Of a stretch of 64,000 nucleotides of DNA, positions 25,413 through 33,413 are shown piece after piece (position 1 is the first letter of the stretch; every line of letters begins with the position of its first letter). The notes below the pieces were generated by a model. The model saw nothing but the letters and a program-made list of their open reading frames with translations, ran no database searches and was not told the origin of the DNA. Both the position numbers and the translations under genes were made by a program. The stretch is from Serratia quinivorans (GTDB lineage Bacteria > Pseudomonadota > Gammaproteobacteria > Enterobacterales > Enterobacteriaceae), in the NCBI GenBank assembly GCA_900457075.1, contig UGYN01000002.1, forward strand, positions 2,418,001 through 2,482,000, written 5' to 3'.

Positions 25413-27065
25413 TTAATATCGCCATATCAGTGAAAAACCGATATTCATCGAGCTGGTAGCGAAGCCGTGGGGTTTATAGAGGGGGGTACCGACAAAGGTA
25501 TCGAGGCTGGTATTCCATTTTTCAATTCTTACGCCTGCGATACCGCCTGCCAGCTTATGCCCAACAGCGTTCTCGCTCTGCATAACATAGCCATAATCGC
25601 TGCCAACATAGGGCTGTAGCGGAACTGAACTTAAGTTCCAGGCCATCGTATTTTGCCAGTAGATGCCTTTGTTGCCGAACAAGTTAAGTTCGCCATCAAA
25701 TCCTCTCACGGTATTACGGCTCCCAATGCCTAACTTGTCCTGTATAGGCAAGTCATAGTTGGTGAGTTGCAGCGTTAATCCGCCCCTATAATCCATGGAA
25801 AGGTTGGATAGCATGAAAGGATTAAATACGCTGGCTTCGGCTTTAATAATGTGGCTGCTTAAGTTATAGGCGCCATCGAGATGATTGGTCTGGAACCATC
25901 GCATATTTTTCAAAATATCCAGCGATAACGAAACCCTTGCATCATCGATGTAGTGCAAGTGTTTGGCGCCAATTTTTATATTGGTTAAGCGTTTACGCTG
26001 AAGGTCTATTTCCGTGTCATTAATAAAATAATGATAATCCCGCTCCAATAATTGCGCATTGAGCGTGGTTTTGTACCGAGCACCGCGTGATACCGTTCGG
26101 CCAATTTGCAGGCTGAGGCTTTCTGATTGCCCCTTATATTGGTAGTCAACAGCATAGCCGGGAATACTCTGATGATATTGACTCTTACCCGCAAACAGGT
26201 CTACTGACCAGAACCCATAGGGAAGGGAGTAGGATATTGCGTGTGAACTGTTGCCGCGAGTGTCAGATATCTCAATATTCTGGGAGTGCGATGCGTAAAG
26301 GGTATCGTTAAGCGAGGTCAGATTGTTGAGGAAAAGCGCGGCACCACCCTGATTGCGGCCAGTGGCTTTGGTGCCAGAGTTATCGACCCAGGACGCTAAC
26401 TGCCAATATTTCTCTTGTTTGCGCAGCACTTCAATTTTACTTTCTCCCGGCGTTTGGCTGGGGGCAATACGGATGTCAGACAGCGTGCCGGGAAGGGTGT
26501 TGATGTTTTCCAACCCTTGTTCAACGTTGCGGATATTGAGTATGTCGCCGGCTTTAAGCGGAAAAACGCTGGCCAGATTGAAATGCCCGCTGCTGTCGTC
26601 ACTCAGCTTGATGCTGTTGACGCGGCCATAAATCAGAGAAAGAGTGAGAGTCTCTTCTTTGGCATGATAGGCGGTCACCGCTGCACGTGAAGTGATCAGC
26701 CCTTCGCCGATCAACTGATTTTGTATGGCCTTCTGCAGATTGCTTATTCCCGTTGCGCCCAGACACTGGTGTTCGGCGCTCTTGGCCAATTGCCTAATGG
26801 CGGGGATTGGGCGCATTTCACCACTTTCAATTTGCACCTTACGGATCATCAGGCAAGGGTTCTCCTGCGGGTAGAAGAGCGCCTCTTGGCGCGTGTCGCT
26901 CTGTTGGGTGAATACGGTGGGAGCGCCAGGCTGCAGCTTGTTCTGAATATTCCGCTCTTTATTTTCCTGGCTGACAGTCTGTTGTTCCAATGTGGATAAC
27001 AGATTACCGGCATGGGTGCCCTCTGCTTGCAATAGACTCAGCAGTAATAGGATATTTTTTTTCAT
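25413..27065 (-). CDS. Two-partner secretion outer-membrane transporter (ShlB/FhaC/HecB family)
   Basis: Predicted 550-residue TpsB protein. Signal peptide (to THA-GNL), N-terminal helical plug (about 20-60), POTRA region (about 75-215; PCLMIRKVQIESG, GRVNSIKLSD), then a 16-strand barrel ending in FSLIWRY. The VRGFD motif in GSRNTVRGFDGELN is the signature tip of loop L6 of the Omp85/TpsB superfamily. It would move the TpsA protein encoded just upstream across the outer membrane. The two form an operon with a hairpin in the 52-bp gap. Confidence 0.88.
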   Translation of the reverse strand: MKKNILLLLSLLQAEGTHAGNLLSTLEQQTVSQENKERNIQNKLQPGAPTVFTQQSDTRQEALFYPQENPCLMIRKVQIESGEMRPIPAIRQLAKSAEHQCLGATGISNLQKAIQNQLIGEGLITSRAAVTAYHAKEETLTLSLIYGRVNSIKLSDDSSGHFNLASVFPLKAGDILNIRNVEQGLENINTLPGTLSDIRIAPSQTPGESKIEVLRKQEKYWQLASWVDNSGTKATGRNQGGAALFLNNLTSLNDTLYASHSQNIEISDTRGNSSHAISYSLPYGFWSVDLFAGKSQYHQSIPGYAVDYQYKGQSESLSLQIGRTVSRGARYKTTLNAQLLERDYHYFINDTEIDLQRKRLTNIKIGAKHLHYIDDARVSLSLDILKNMRWFQTNHLDGAYNLSSHIIKAEASVFNPFMLSNLSMDYRGGLTLQLTNYDLPIQDKLGIGSRNTVRGFDGELNLFGNKGIYWQNTMAWNLSSVPLQPYVGSDYGYVMQSENAVGHKLAGGIAGVRIEKWNTSLDTFVGTPLYKPHGFATSSMNIGFSLIWRY

Positions 27066-27090
27066 ATTAATTTTTTACGTCAGGGTAAAA

Positions 27091-27110
27091 CCTCCGCCGA
27101 GCGGCGGAGG
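27091..27110 (-). terminator. Hairpin between tpsA and tpsB
   Basis: Perfect 8-bp stem CCTCCGCC/GGCGGAGG, 4-base loop, then TTTTA on the minus strand. A partial terminator here would make more TpsA than TpsB, which fits a secreted protein and its channel. Confidence 0.75.
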
Positions 27111-27117
27111 AATAATA

Positions 27118-28404
27118 TTACCAGCTACGGGACCACCAGGATGACCACCATGAGTTTGTCGGTGGGGTGACGACAGGAGGCTTGTAATTAATGTCTCTGC
27201 CGTTGTTGAACACTGAACCTTGGGTTGAGGTCAGGGTACCGTTATTGCTAAATAACGTTCCTTTATGAGAAATGTTATTTTTTGCCCGAATAGTGCCGTT
27301 GTTGGAGAAGGTCGTATCCGATACGGTCACCCCTCCTTGCTGAGAGACTATTGTCCCATTGTTAGACGTAGTGGTTGACTTAATATCAATATTATTTTTT
27401 GCGCTGATGTCTTTAGCGTTGCTGAAAGAGGTGGCGCTGATATTAAGTGCGTTATTGGCCGTGATATCCCCTTGGTTCGACAGCACGGTGGTTGCCAGGT
27501 TTGCATTGCCGCCAGCAGCGATTTTACCCGCGTTTGAAAGAGACGTAGCAGACAACAACATATCACCGCCATCAGTCACTAATTCGCCGTTATTTCTAAG
27601 GCTGACGGGTGTACTGTCATTAACCCCCACACCATTTTCATTGGCGATTAAGATGATTTTTCCTGCATACATACCACCGAGCTGGGAGACATCTACCAAC
27701 ACTTCTGGTGATTTTTCTTTGTTTTCCAGGTTTATGTAACGAGTCAGATCTGCGGTGACGGTTTTCTTGCCCGCCAACACCAGCAGGCTCTTGGCTTGCA
27801 CCGCGGCATTGATATTCTCAGCGCGGGCAATCACGGCGGTGTAGTCCACATCACCTTTCTGCAGCCCCTTGCCTTCGAATGCTACCGTGCCGCCGGTAAC
27901 GCTATAGCCGGTGAACTGTTTGTCTTTGAACTGCAGTTCGCCGGTGGTCAGTACCCCGGTACCGGTATTGATAAATCCGCAACCGTTACAGGTAATGCCG
28001 GAACGGTTGGCGACGATAACGTCCGCCTTCTGGCCGGCGACTTCGATCATCCCATTCAGCAGCGTTTTGTCGCTGGAATTGATTTCATTAAGAATCACCT
28101 TCGCGGCACCTGCGCTCAGGTTGGGGTTGGCGGTGATGGCACCGGCCAGTTGGCTTTGCGCGCTGCCTTGCGCATTGTTCAATACCGCGCCCTGGCTACC
28201 TACATCAAACTGGCTGTATTGGTTATGTGATACGCCATCCTGGCCCGGCTGATTGATATTCACTACCGGCACGTTATTGGCAGCGAGGTTAACGTTGCCG
28301 CCAACCGGCACAATGGAGGCGTCAGCAAAGGCGGCTCCGCCACTGAGGCAAAACATTATCATGGCCGAAAGGCAGGATATTTTCCTTGGTAATACCTTTT
28401 TCAT
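27118..28404 (-). CDS. Short TpsA exoprotein with Trp-rich C-terminus
   Basis: Predicted 428-residue exported protein. After the signal peptide (GGAAFA-DASI) comes a full TPS (filamentous-haemagglutinin N-terminal) domain, about 30-270, with the family motifs GVSHNQYSQFDV, NPNLSAGAAKVILNEI and ANRSGITCNGCGFINT. A short beta-helix of about seven near-repeats follows (LSNQGDITANN, FSNNGTIRAKN, FSNNGTLTSTQ). It ends in a Pro linker and the tail NSWWSSWWSRSW. Typical TpsA proteins have 1,000-4,000 residues; this one has almost nothing beyond the secretion domain and no toxin domain. Asn-Gly-rich sequence in an AT-rich island suggests transfer. Confidence 0.85.
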   Translation of the reverse strand: MKKVLPRKISCLSAMIMFCLSGGAAFADASIVPVGGNVNLAANNVPVVNINQPGQDGVSHNQYSQFDVGSQGAVLNNAQGSAQSQLAGAITANPNLSAGAAKVILNEINSSDKTLLNGMIEVAGQKADVIVANRSGITCNGCGFINTGTGVLTTGELQFKDKQFTGYSVTGGTVAFEGKGLQKGDVDYTAVIARAENINAAVQAKSLLVLAGKKTVTADLTRYINLENKEKSPEVLVDVSQLGGMYAGKIILIANENGVGVNDSTPVSLRNNGELVTDGGDMLLSATSLSNAGKIAAGGNANLATTVLSNQGDITANNALNISATSFSNAKDISAKNNIDIKSTTTSNNGTIVSQQGGVTVSDTTFSNNGTIRAKNNISHKGTLFSNNGTLTSTQGSVFNNGRDINYKPPVVTPPTNSWWSSWWSRSW

Positions 28405-29567
28405 TTATTACTCCATAGATATAAGGGCTTTATAATACTGATTAGATAATTCACCAGGTTTCAGCTGTGCGCCTGTACGCCTAAATTAAGTGGTGCCAAT
28501 AAATTACTGAACCCAGAGGGAGTAAAATACCATGCAGGGTTATTTGACGAAATCTTATGGCTGCTATTCCATTGCAATTGAAACATTCTTCTGTGTTGAG
28601 TGGTTTTTGTGGTGTTTGTTTTTTTTACCCTGCATTGGAAATCAATTAATTATAAGTTTGTTTCACGCCGTGTATGAAATAGATGTCTATTTATATTGCT
28701 TGTTTTGTTGTCGATAAAAATATCCTGAGTAAGGCGGTGTTTTTTAATAAAAAATGGGCGTTTCTCTGCGTGTCAGACAGTTTAAGCTTGCTGGTGTCAT
28801 TTTTTTGTCACTACCCCGGTGTTATCGGAGTGATGCTGTTAGTGACGAGAATATATAAATACTTAGGCGTACGTGATGTTTCCATAACAATAAAAATGCA
28901 AATTGCAAGGGTATTCGCGCAGGGAAATACCATGCCATCATTTTGTACTGAAGAGTGTCTGCTTACGGAGGTTATGCCAACGAAAAGCTGCTTCTTTATT
29001 TATGGAGAGATTAGACAGTCGTTAATCTATGTGGAAAACAGGTCAGGTTTATACTGAAAAGGCAGGGCAGCATCAATGGTTTGATGCGTAATCATTGAGC
29101 TTGGTCCTGGACGGGGTGTTTGATGCAATCGACCTCGCTTACGATGCGTGGCCGATGATCATGAACCTCCGCACCATGCCGACAGGCAGCGCGAGCCGTT
29201 CTCTTGAAACCCGGCACTAACATGAAGTTCAGGTGGGGCCTGCAACAATGTGGAAACAGCGATCACTAACAGAAAATAATGTAAGCAGCGCGTTGTCTTC
29301 GGGTATCAATGACTAGTTTGCTTACCCTTAAAAGAGCCGCCTTAACGATAAAGTCTTTTTAATTCATGGTGTAGTGCTTGTTTGTCATCAGGCGATTTTC
29401 GAGGCGACTCAGGCGGAGCCATATTGTTTCATCAATATCCTTGGACACCCTTTATTCTTTTGTTGTAGTATTGTGATATAAGAATTTTCCTAGTTTATTT
29501 TTATCGGTGAAGCTAGGGCGATATTTTTATTTGTTTATCATTCTTTTGGTGGAATATAAGTAGATAA
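28405..29567. other. 1.16-kb AT-rich region without a supported gene
   Basis: Upstream of tpsA (minus strand) and of a ToxR-like gene (plus strand). One 124-codon open frame at 28683-29057 has no recognisable domain and poor codon use. A GC-richer block at about 29090-29225 has an open stretch (FDAIDLAYDAWPMIMNLRT) that lacks a start and looks like a gene remnant. Promoters for both flanking units must lie here, but I cannot place them firmly. Confidence 0.4.
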
Positions 29568-30338
29568 ATGAAATTTATAATTAATAAAAGAATCATCTTT
29601 CATGAAGACAAATCTACGATAGAGTTACTGGATGATACTATCGAACCCGTTATGCTCACTGCTACCCTTTGCAGGGTCTTATCTTTGTTGGTTAAGAATA
29701 ATGATTTGCTGCTGACACGGGAGTTCATTTTATCGAGTGCTTGGGATGAGTATGGCAAGTCGTCTACGCACAGTAACCTGAATAACTATATCTCAATGAT
29801 CAGGAAGATATTCAACTCATTTGGGGAGAGTGACATTATTATCACTGTACCTCGGCAAGGGTTTATGTTTTCTGCCGGAGAGGTTAATACTGTTGATGGT
29901 GAAACCATACAGGGCTCAGTCAGCAGTGACTCGCTTGCTGCTGTGGTGGAAAGAAAGTGGCATTCTGCTCACCTCATTGCGCTTGCGTTAATGGCTGCAG
30001 CGATTGTGATGATTGCAGCTTATCCTTTGTTCAATAAATATAATTCTGCAAAAATGAGTGAAATTGGCCGGGTCGAAAACTGTAAGGTAGAGGTTTTGAC
30101 TGCTGCTCATTACGTCAAACATGCTGATGATGAACTGGCAAAAGTAAAACCCCTGATCGAAAAGTTAAAATTTAACTGTGCTGTCCCAGCAACCATTTAT
30201 TATTTTAATAGCAAAATGCTGGTTAGCCATACAGGCATGAATAATGCTGTATCTTTTCTGTCTTACTGCCCCACGTCAAGTGTAAGGGGAGTTGAAGCCC
30301 AATGTGAGAATGTTCATGAAATTGTCGATCAAAAATAA
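29568..30338 (+). CDS. ToxR/CadC-like membrane-bound winged-helix regulator, copy A
   Basis: Predicted 256-residue one-component regulator. The N-terminal OmpR/PhoB-type winged helix (about 1-105) has TREFILSSAWDEYG, SNLNNYISMIRKI and VPRQGFMF. One membrane segment (about 135-155, ALALMAAAIVMIAAYPLF) follows, then a periplasmic part with four cysteines that may pair. This is the ToxR/CadC plan: a periplasmic signal changes DNA binding at the membrane. A paralogue with the same plan lies at 30999-31766, and the fimbrial operon follows, so fimbrial control is a reasonable guess. The next gene overlaps its end. Confidence 0.8.
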   Translation: MKFIINKRIIFHEDKSTIELLDDTIEPVMLTATLCRVLSLLVKNNDLLLTREFILSSAWDEYGKSSTHSNLNNYISMIRKIFNSFGESDIIITVPRQGFMFSAGEVNTVDGETIQGSVSSDSLAAVVERKWHSAHLIALALMAAAIVMIAAYPLFNKYNSAKMSEIGRVENCKVEVLTAAHYVKHADDELAKVKPLIEKLKFNCAVPATIYYFNSKMLVSHTGMNNAVSFLSYCPTSSVRGVEAQCENVHEIVDQK

Positions 30339-30813
30339 CCATAAGAAATATATTTTTCTGGCGATTTCTTTCTTATCTGTACTGATAATTTTCGGAATGT
30401 CATTTTTGTTTTTTTCTTTACATTCTGTGCCTGCGTGTAAAGCCGTGGTGAAGGTTATCAGAACCTATGATGGAGAGAAAAAAGAAAGCGTTATACTGGT
30501 TAACCTGGTTCCTTCCGGGTTTCGTGAGATGACATTTGTCGTCAATGGTCAGGCTGCCAGCGTGCAGCAAAGCTATACGCTGTCACGGATGATCGAGGCC
30601 GATTACACCTATCAGAGCGGTTATTACTATTTTCGCGTTAAAGATATTAAAAAAATGCCTGCGGATAACATTGGTGAAGACGCGGTGAGCAAGACTCTCC
30701 CAATCGTCAACAGTCGGTATTTTTTCCTTAAGGTTGAGGCGCTTGGTGAAAATAGCTTTGTTTTCACCGGAAACCGCGCACCTGCGTTCGTTTGCACAGC
30801 CACAGAAAATTAA
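30316..30813 (+). CDS. Small membrane-anchored protein, possible partner of the ToxR-like regulator
   Basis: Predicted 165 residues: short basic start, one membrane segment (about 13-34, FLAISFLSVLIIFGMSFLFF), then a ~130-residue periplasmic domain with two cysteines (ACKAVV and FVCTATEN). I recognise no family. The frame overlaps the end of regulator A by 23 bp, so the two are translated together. The arrangement recalls ToxR/ToxS and TcpP/TcpH, where a small membrane protein stabilises the regulator; that role is inferred from context only. Starts at 30310 and 30316 are both possible. Confidence 0.65.
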   Translation: MKLSIKNNHKKYIFLAISFLSVLIIFGMSFLFFSLHSVPACKAVVKVIRTYDGEKKESVILVNLVPSGFREMTFVVNGQAASVQQSYTLSRMIEADYTYQSGYYYFRVKDIKKMPADNIGEDAVSKTLPIVNSRYFFLKVEALGENSFVFTGNRAPAFVCTATEN

Positions 30814-30821
30814 TACCGTTG

Positions 30822-30866
30822 CCCATAATAGCATTGAACAATAAACCATGATGCTATTATGGGTTT
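30822..30866 (+). terminator. Long perfect hairpin after the regulator A unit
   Basis: 13-bp perfect stem CCCATAATAGCAT/ATGCTATTATGGG with a 16-base loop, followed by TTT, 9 bp after the stop codon. Confidence 0.7.
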
Positions 30867-30998
30867 AAACTTGGGGGTGTTATTTTACTATCCCGACCGT
30901 TTACCTGGTAGTAGAAGCGTTTTTCATATAAAAACATCAAGAGTATTTTATTTTTTTAAAGCACTTACCGATTCTTAAATGCAGTTAAACGTGGTTTT

Positions 30999-31766
30999 CT
31001 AACTTTTGATATAGCTAATCTCGCATGAGGTGGTGACATCTAATGGGCAGTAGGCGATCAATGAAGCATGGGAGGATACGCTCTTTTCCTTAATATTGAA
31101 GTAGTAGTAAACGTTAGCTTTATCCTCGCAGCTGTAACGATTGGAGATAACATGCTCAATCTCTTTTGGCTGCATGCCGTTGTACTTGATTGAGTAGATA
31201 TCACAATTCTTGTATTGGCCCAGATTGGTAATGTTACTGATCGGAATCTGCTTGTAGGCCATGCTTAAAAAAAACGGTAGCAGCAATATAACTGTAATGA
31301 CAGCCATTTTCTGTAATGCAGTTTTTTTTAGCCAGGAATAAGCTCGTCTTTGCCCCTCTTTAGGGCCATCAGGCCTAATACTCTCCTTTTTCTCTAGCTC
31401 AACCACGCTGTCTGTTTCTGACAGTATGGCATTGGCTTCCTGCCTGACAATCTTTTTTGCGATGAATTTAAACCCCTGCCTTGGGTAGGTGATTATAAGT
31501 TCTTCCTCATCAAACTTTGCTAATGACCTTCTCAAACCAGAGATATAATTGTTCAGGTTACTGTCTGTCGCTTTAAGTCCATAGTCCTCCCATACTTCAT
31601 CAAGCAGTTGTTTGCGTTTAATGAGCATATCATTATTTCTTACGAAGATAGACAAAAGCCTACATGCAGGCTTGACTAGCAAGATTGTGTTACCTGGATC
31701 GTCAATGTTTTCCAGCGTTCCTTCATATTCATTGTATTTAATCGTCTTGTTTATAACGAAAATCAT
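30999..31766 (-). CDS. ToxR/CadC-like membrane-bound winged-helix regulator, copy B
   Basis: Predicted 255 residues, paralogous to the gene at 29568. Winged helix (about 1-108; KRKQLLDEVWEDYG, SNLNNYISGLRRSL, YPRQGFKFIAKK), cytoplasmic linker, one membrane segment (about 153-172, VITVILLLPFFLSMAY), and a periplasmic domain with cysteines at NCDIYS, YSCEDK, AYCPLD and SCEISY; the spacing resembles copy A. It is divergent from the fimbrial operon, whose first gene starts 419 bp away, the classic position for a local regulator. Confidence 0.8.
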   Translation of the reverse strand: MIFVINKTIKYNEYEGTLENIDDPGNTILLVKPACRLLSIFVRNNDMLIKRKQLLDEVWEDYGLKATDSNLNNYISGLRRSLAKFDEEELIITYPRQGFKFIAKKIVRQEANAILSETDSVVELEKKESIRPDGPKEGQRRAYSWLKKTALQKMAVITVILLLPFFLSMAYKQIPISNITNLGQYKNCDIYSIKYNGMQPKEIEHVISNRYSCEDKANVYYYFNIKEKSVSSHASLIAYCPLDVTTSCEISYIKS

Positions 31767-32008
31767 TTTAGCAAAACCTCATCTTGTCCTTGAGAGGACT
31801 GATTCTGCTATTCCCGATTCTTTTTTTCAATAACGCCACTGGGTTGGATGTGGGATTAATCTGCTTTTTTGTCACGTATTAATTAAAAACAGCTATATGA
31901 ATATTTATGATCATGTCTATATACATAATTGATAAGTCATTTTTAGTATTAAACCATATATATATGCAATTTTTATTTATTAAATTCCGTAATTTTGTAT
32001 ATTAACAC

Positions 32009-32032
32009 TATAATGTTCCAATATGATATTGG
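32009..32032 (+). promoter_or_regulatory. Candidate fimbrial operon promoter with palindromic operator
   Basis: A perfect -10 box TATAAT (32009-32014) is followed at once by the palindrome CCAATAT-G-ATATTGG (32018-32032), which would cover the transcription start. The leader would be about 165 nt. The -35 match is poor (TTCCGT at 31985-31990), as expected for an activator-dependent promoter. I saw no flanking inverted repeats of a fim-type switch. Confidence 0.5.
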
Positions 32033-32185
32033 GTTAGGTACATTGTAGTGGCTGGCGATGAGCTGGCCGAAAATAGAGTTGATAGGATAAAGCTTAGGCA
32101 TGATTGGGTTTTCTCTACTCTCTTCAACACATTTGAAAATTGACTATCAATGTCTTCTTCTTATAAAGGAATGTAAGGGCTTTTT

Positions 32186-32749
32186 ATGAAACTGAATAAA
32201 ATCATGATGGCGGCAGTACTGGCTTTTGGTGCAACTTCAATGATGGCGCAGGCTGCAGTTAAAAATCAGGGCAGCGGCACCGTAACTTTTAAAGGCGCAA
32301 TTATCGATGCTCCTTGCTCTATTACCCCGGAAACTGAAGATCAGACCGTAAGCCTGGGGCAAATTTCTAACGTGGCACTGAAAGATGGCGGCCAATCTAC
32401 GCCGAAAAACTTCCAGATCAAACTGGAAAACTGTGAATTAAGCGCTGGCTCAGGTACGCCGGTGGTGGGCAAAAACAATGCGGTATCCATTACCTTTAGC
32501 GGTGCATCCTCTGTTGATGACAATAACCTGCTGGGTATTACCGGCACAGCTAAAGGTGCAGGCATCGCTATTACCGACGGTTCTGGCAAGCTGATCGAGC
32601 TGGGTAAAGCATCAAGCGCGCAGACTCTGCAAAATGGCAACAACACCCTGAGCTTCGCCGCTTACCTGCAGGGCAGCAAAGCCTCTGGCGCAGTAGTGAC
32701 TCCGGGCGAATTCCAGTCCGTGGCCGACTTCACCCTCGCTTACCAGTAA
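32186..32749 (+). CDS. Major fimbrial subunit (FimA/MrpA-type pilin)
   Basis: Predicted 187 residues. Signal peptide (cleavage at AQA-AVKNQ), then a mature pilin of about 164 residues with the donor strand region at the N-terminus (GSGTVTFKGAIIDAPCSI), the two disulfide cysteines (Cys in DAPCSI and ENCELS), and the penultimate Tyr ending (FTLAYQ) read by the chaperone. Codon use and a clear upstream GGAATG site suggest high expression. A hairpin directly downstream would keep its transcript above that of the other subunits. Confidence 0.9.
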   Translation: MKLNKIMMAAVLAFGATSMMAQAAVKNQGSGTVTFKGAIIDAPCSITPETEDQTVSLGQISNVALKDGGQSTPKNFQIKLENCELSAGSGTPVVGKNNAVSITFSGASSVDDNNLLGITGTAKGAGIAITDGSGKLIELGKASSAQTLQNGNNTLSFAAYLQGSKASGAVVTPGEFQSVADFTLAYQ

Positions 32750-32773
32750 GCCTGGTTGTAGTGCAATGAATTC

Positions 32774-32797
32774 AGCATGCGGGGCAGCCCGCATGCT
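32774..32797 (+). terminator. Attenuating hairpin after the major pilin gene
   Basis: Perfect stem of ten base pairs (AGCATGCGGG/CCCGCATGCT, 4-base loop) followed by TTATT, 25 bp past the pilin stop and 40 bp before the next fimbrial gene. Confidence 0.75.
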
Positions 32798-32836
32798 TTA
32801 TTACCGGAAGACACGTTTTTGAATAGGGAATATTCA

Positions 32837-33382
32837 ATGGTTCACTTTCGTGGGAAAGTAATGCCCCCTTGCATATTGACTCTGTTTTTATTTACCAGCA
32901 GTGCTCAGGCCGTACAGCAGACTCAGGGCTGGGGACGGGTCAATATGCAAGGGGCCATTATTGATACCGCCTGCGCTATTGCCGCTGGCAGTCGTGAACA
33001 GGTGATTGATATGGAGACGGTCCCGGTCGCCGATATTATTCGGGATGGACATGGGATGATCAAACCTTTCTCCATTGAGTTAATCAATTGCGTATTAACC
33101 CGGTCCAATAACAAATTACCGAATTGGAAACATTTTCAGGTGACCTTTGATGGTGAAACGGACGGCACATCATTTGGTGTGCAGGGTGAAGCAAAGGGCG
33201 TTGCGTTGCAAATTGCCGATGGACAGGGAAATATTGCCACACCAGGGAAGCCCTTGCCGCTCGGTGATATTTCATTAGGGAGCATGCAACTGAATTATGC
33301 CATGCGGCTGGTAAGCAATAGCCAGTCATTGCGGGCCGGAGTCTATTCTTCCGCTGTGCGTTTCAAACTGGATTATTACTGA
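32837..33382 (+). CDS. Minor fimbrial subunit (MrpB-like)
   Basis: Predicted 181-residue pilin. Signal peptide (SAQA-VQQTQ), donor-strand region GWGRVNMQGAIIDTACAI, cysteines in DTACAI and INCVLT, and the Tyr-rich end VRFKLDYY. The place right after the major pilin matches mrpB in the Proteus Mrp operon, thought to help end or anchor the rod. I chose the ATG at 32837 preceded by AGGGAA; 32861 is another possible start. Confidence 0.82.
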   Translation: MVHFRGKVMPPCILTLFLFTSSAQAVQQTQGWGRVNMQGAIIDTACAIAAGSREQVIDMETVPVADIIRDGHGMIKPFSIELINCVLTRSNNKLPNWKHFQVTFDGETDGTSFGVQGEAKGVALQIADGQGNIATPGKPLPLGDISLGSMQLNYAMRLVSNSQSLRAGVYSSAVRFKLDYY

Positions 33383-33413
33383 CGCGGATAAAAATTATTA
33401 AATAACAGGGTTG

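Noticed and set aside
27118..28404. Contact-dependent inhibition (CdiA/CdiI) system
   Set aside because: TpsA is far too short, has no VENN motif or toxin domain, and no immunity gene lies beside it.
28683..29057. 124-codon open frame upstream of the ToxR-like gene
   Set aside because: No domain, no ribosome site, and AT-rich codon use like the surrounding non-coding DNA.
30822..30866. Transposon end or MITE suggested by the 13-bp inverted repeat
   Set aside because: It lies directly after a stop codon with a T tail, and no target-site duplication or second copy is visible, so a terminator is the simpler reading.
31767..32185. fim-type invertible promoter element
   Set aside because: I looked for paired inverted repeats and a recombinase gene near the fimbrial promoter; only a short palindrome was found and no recombinase.
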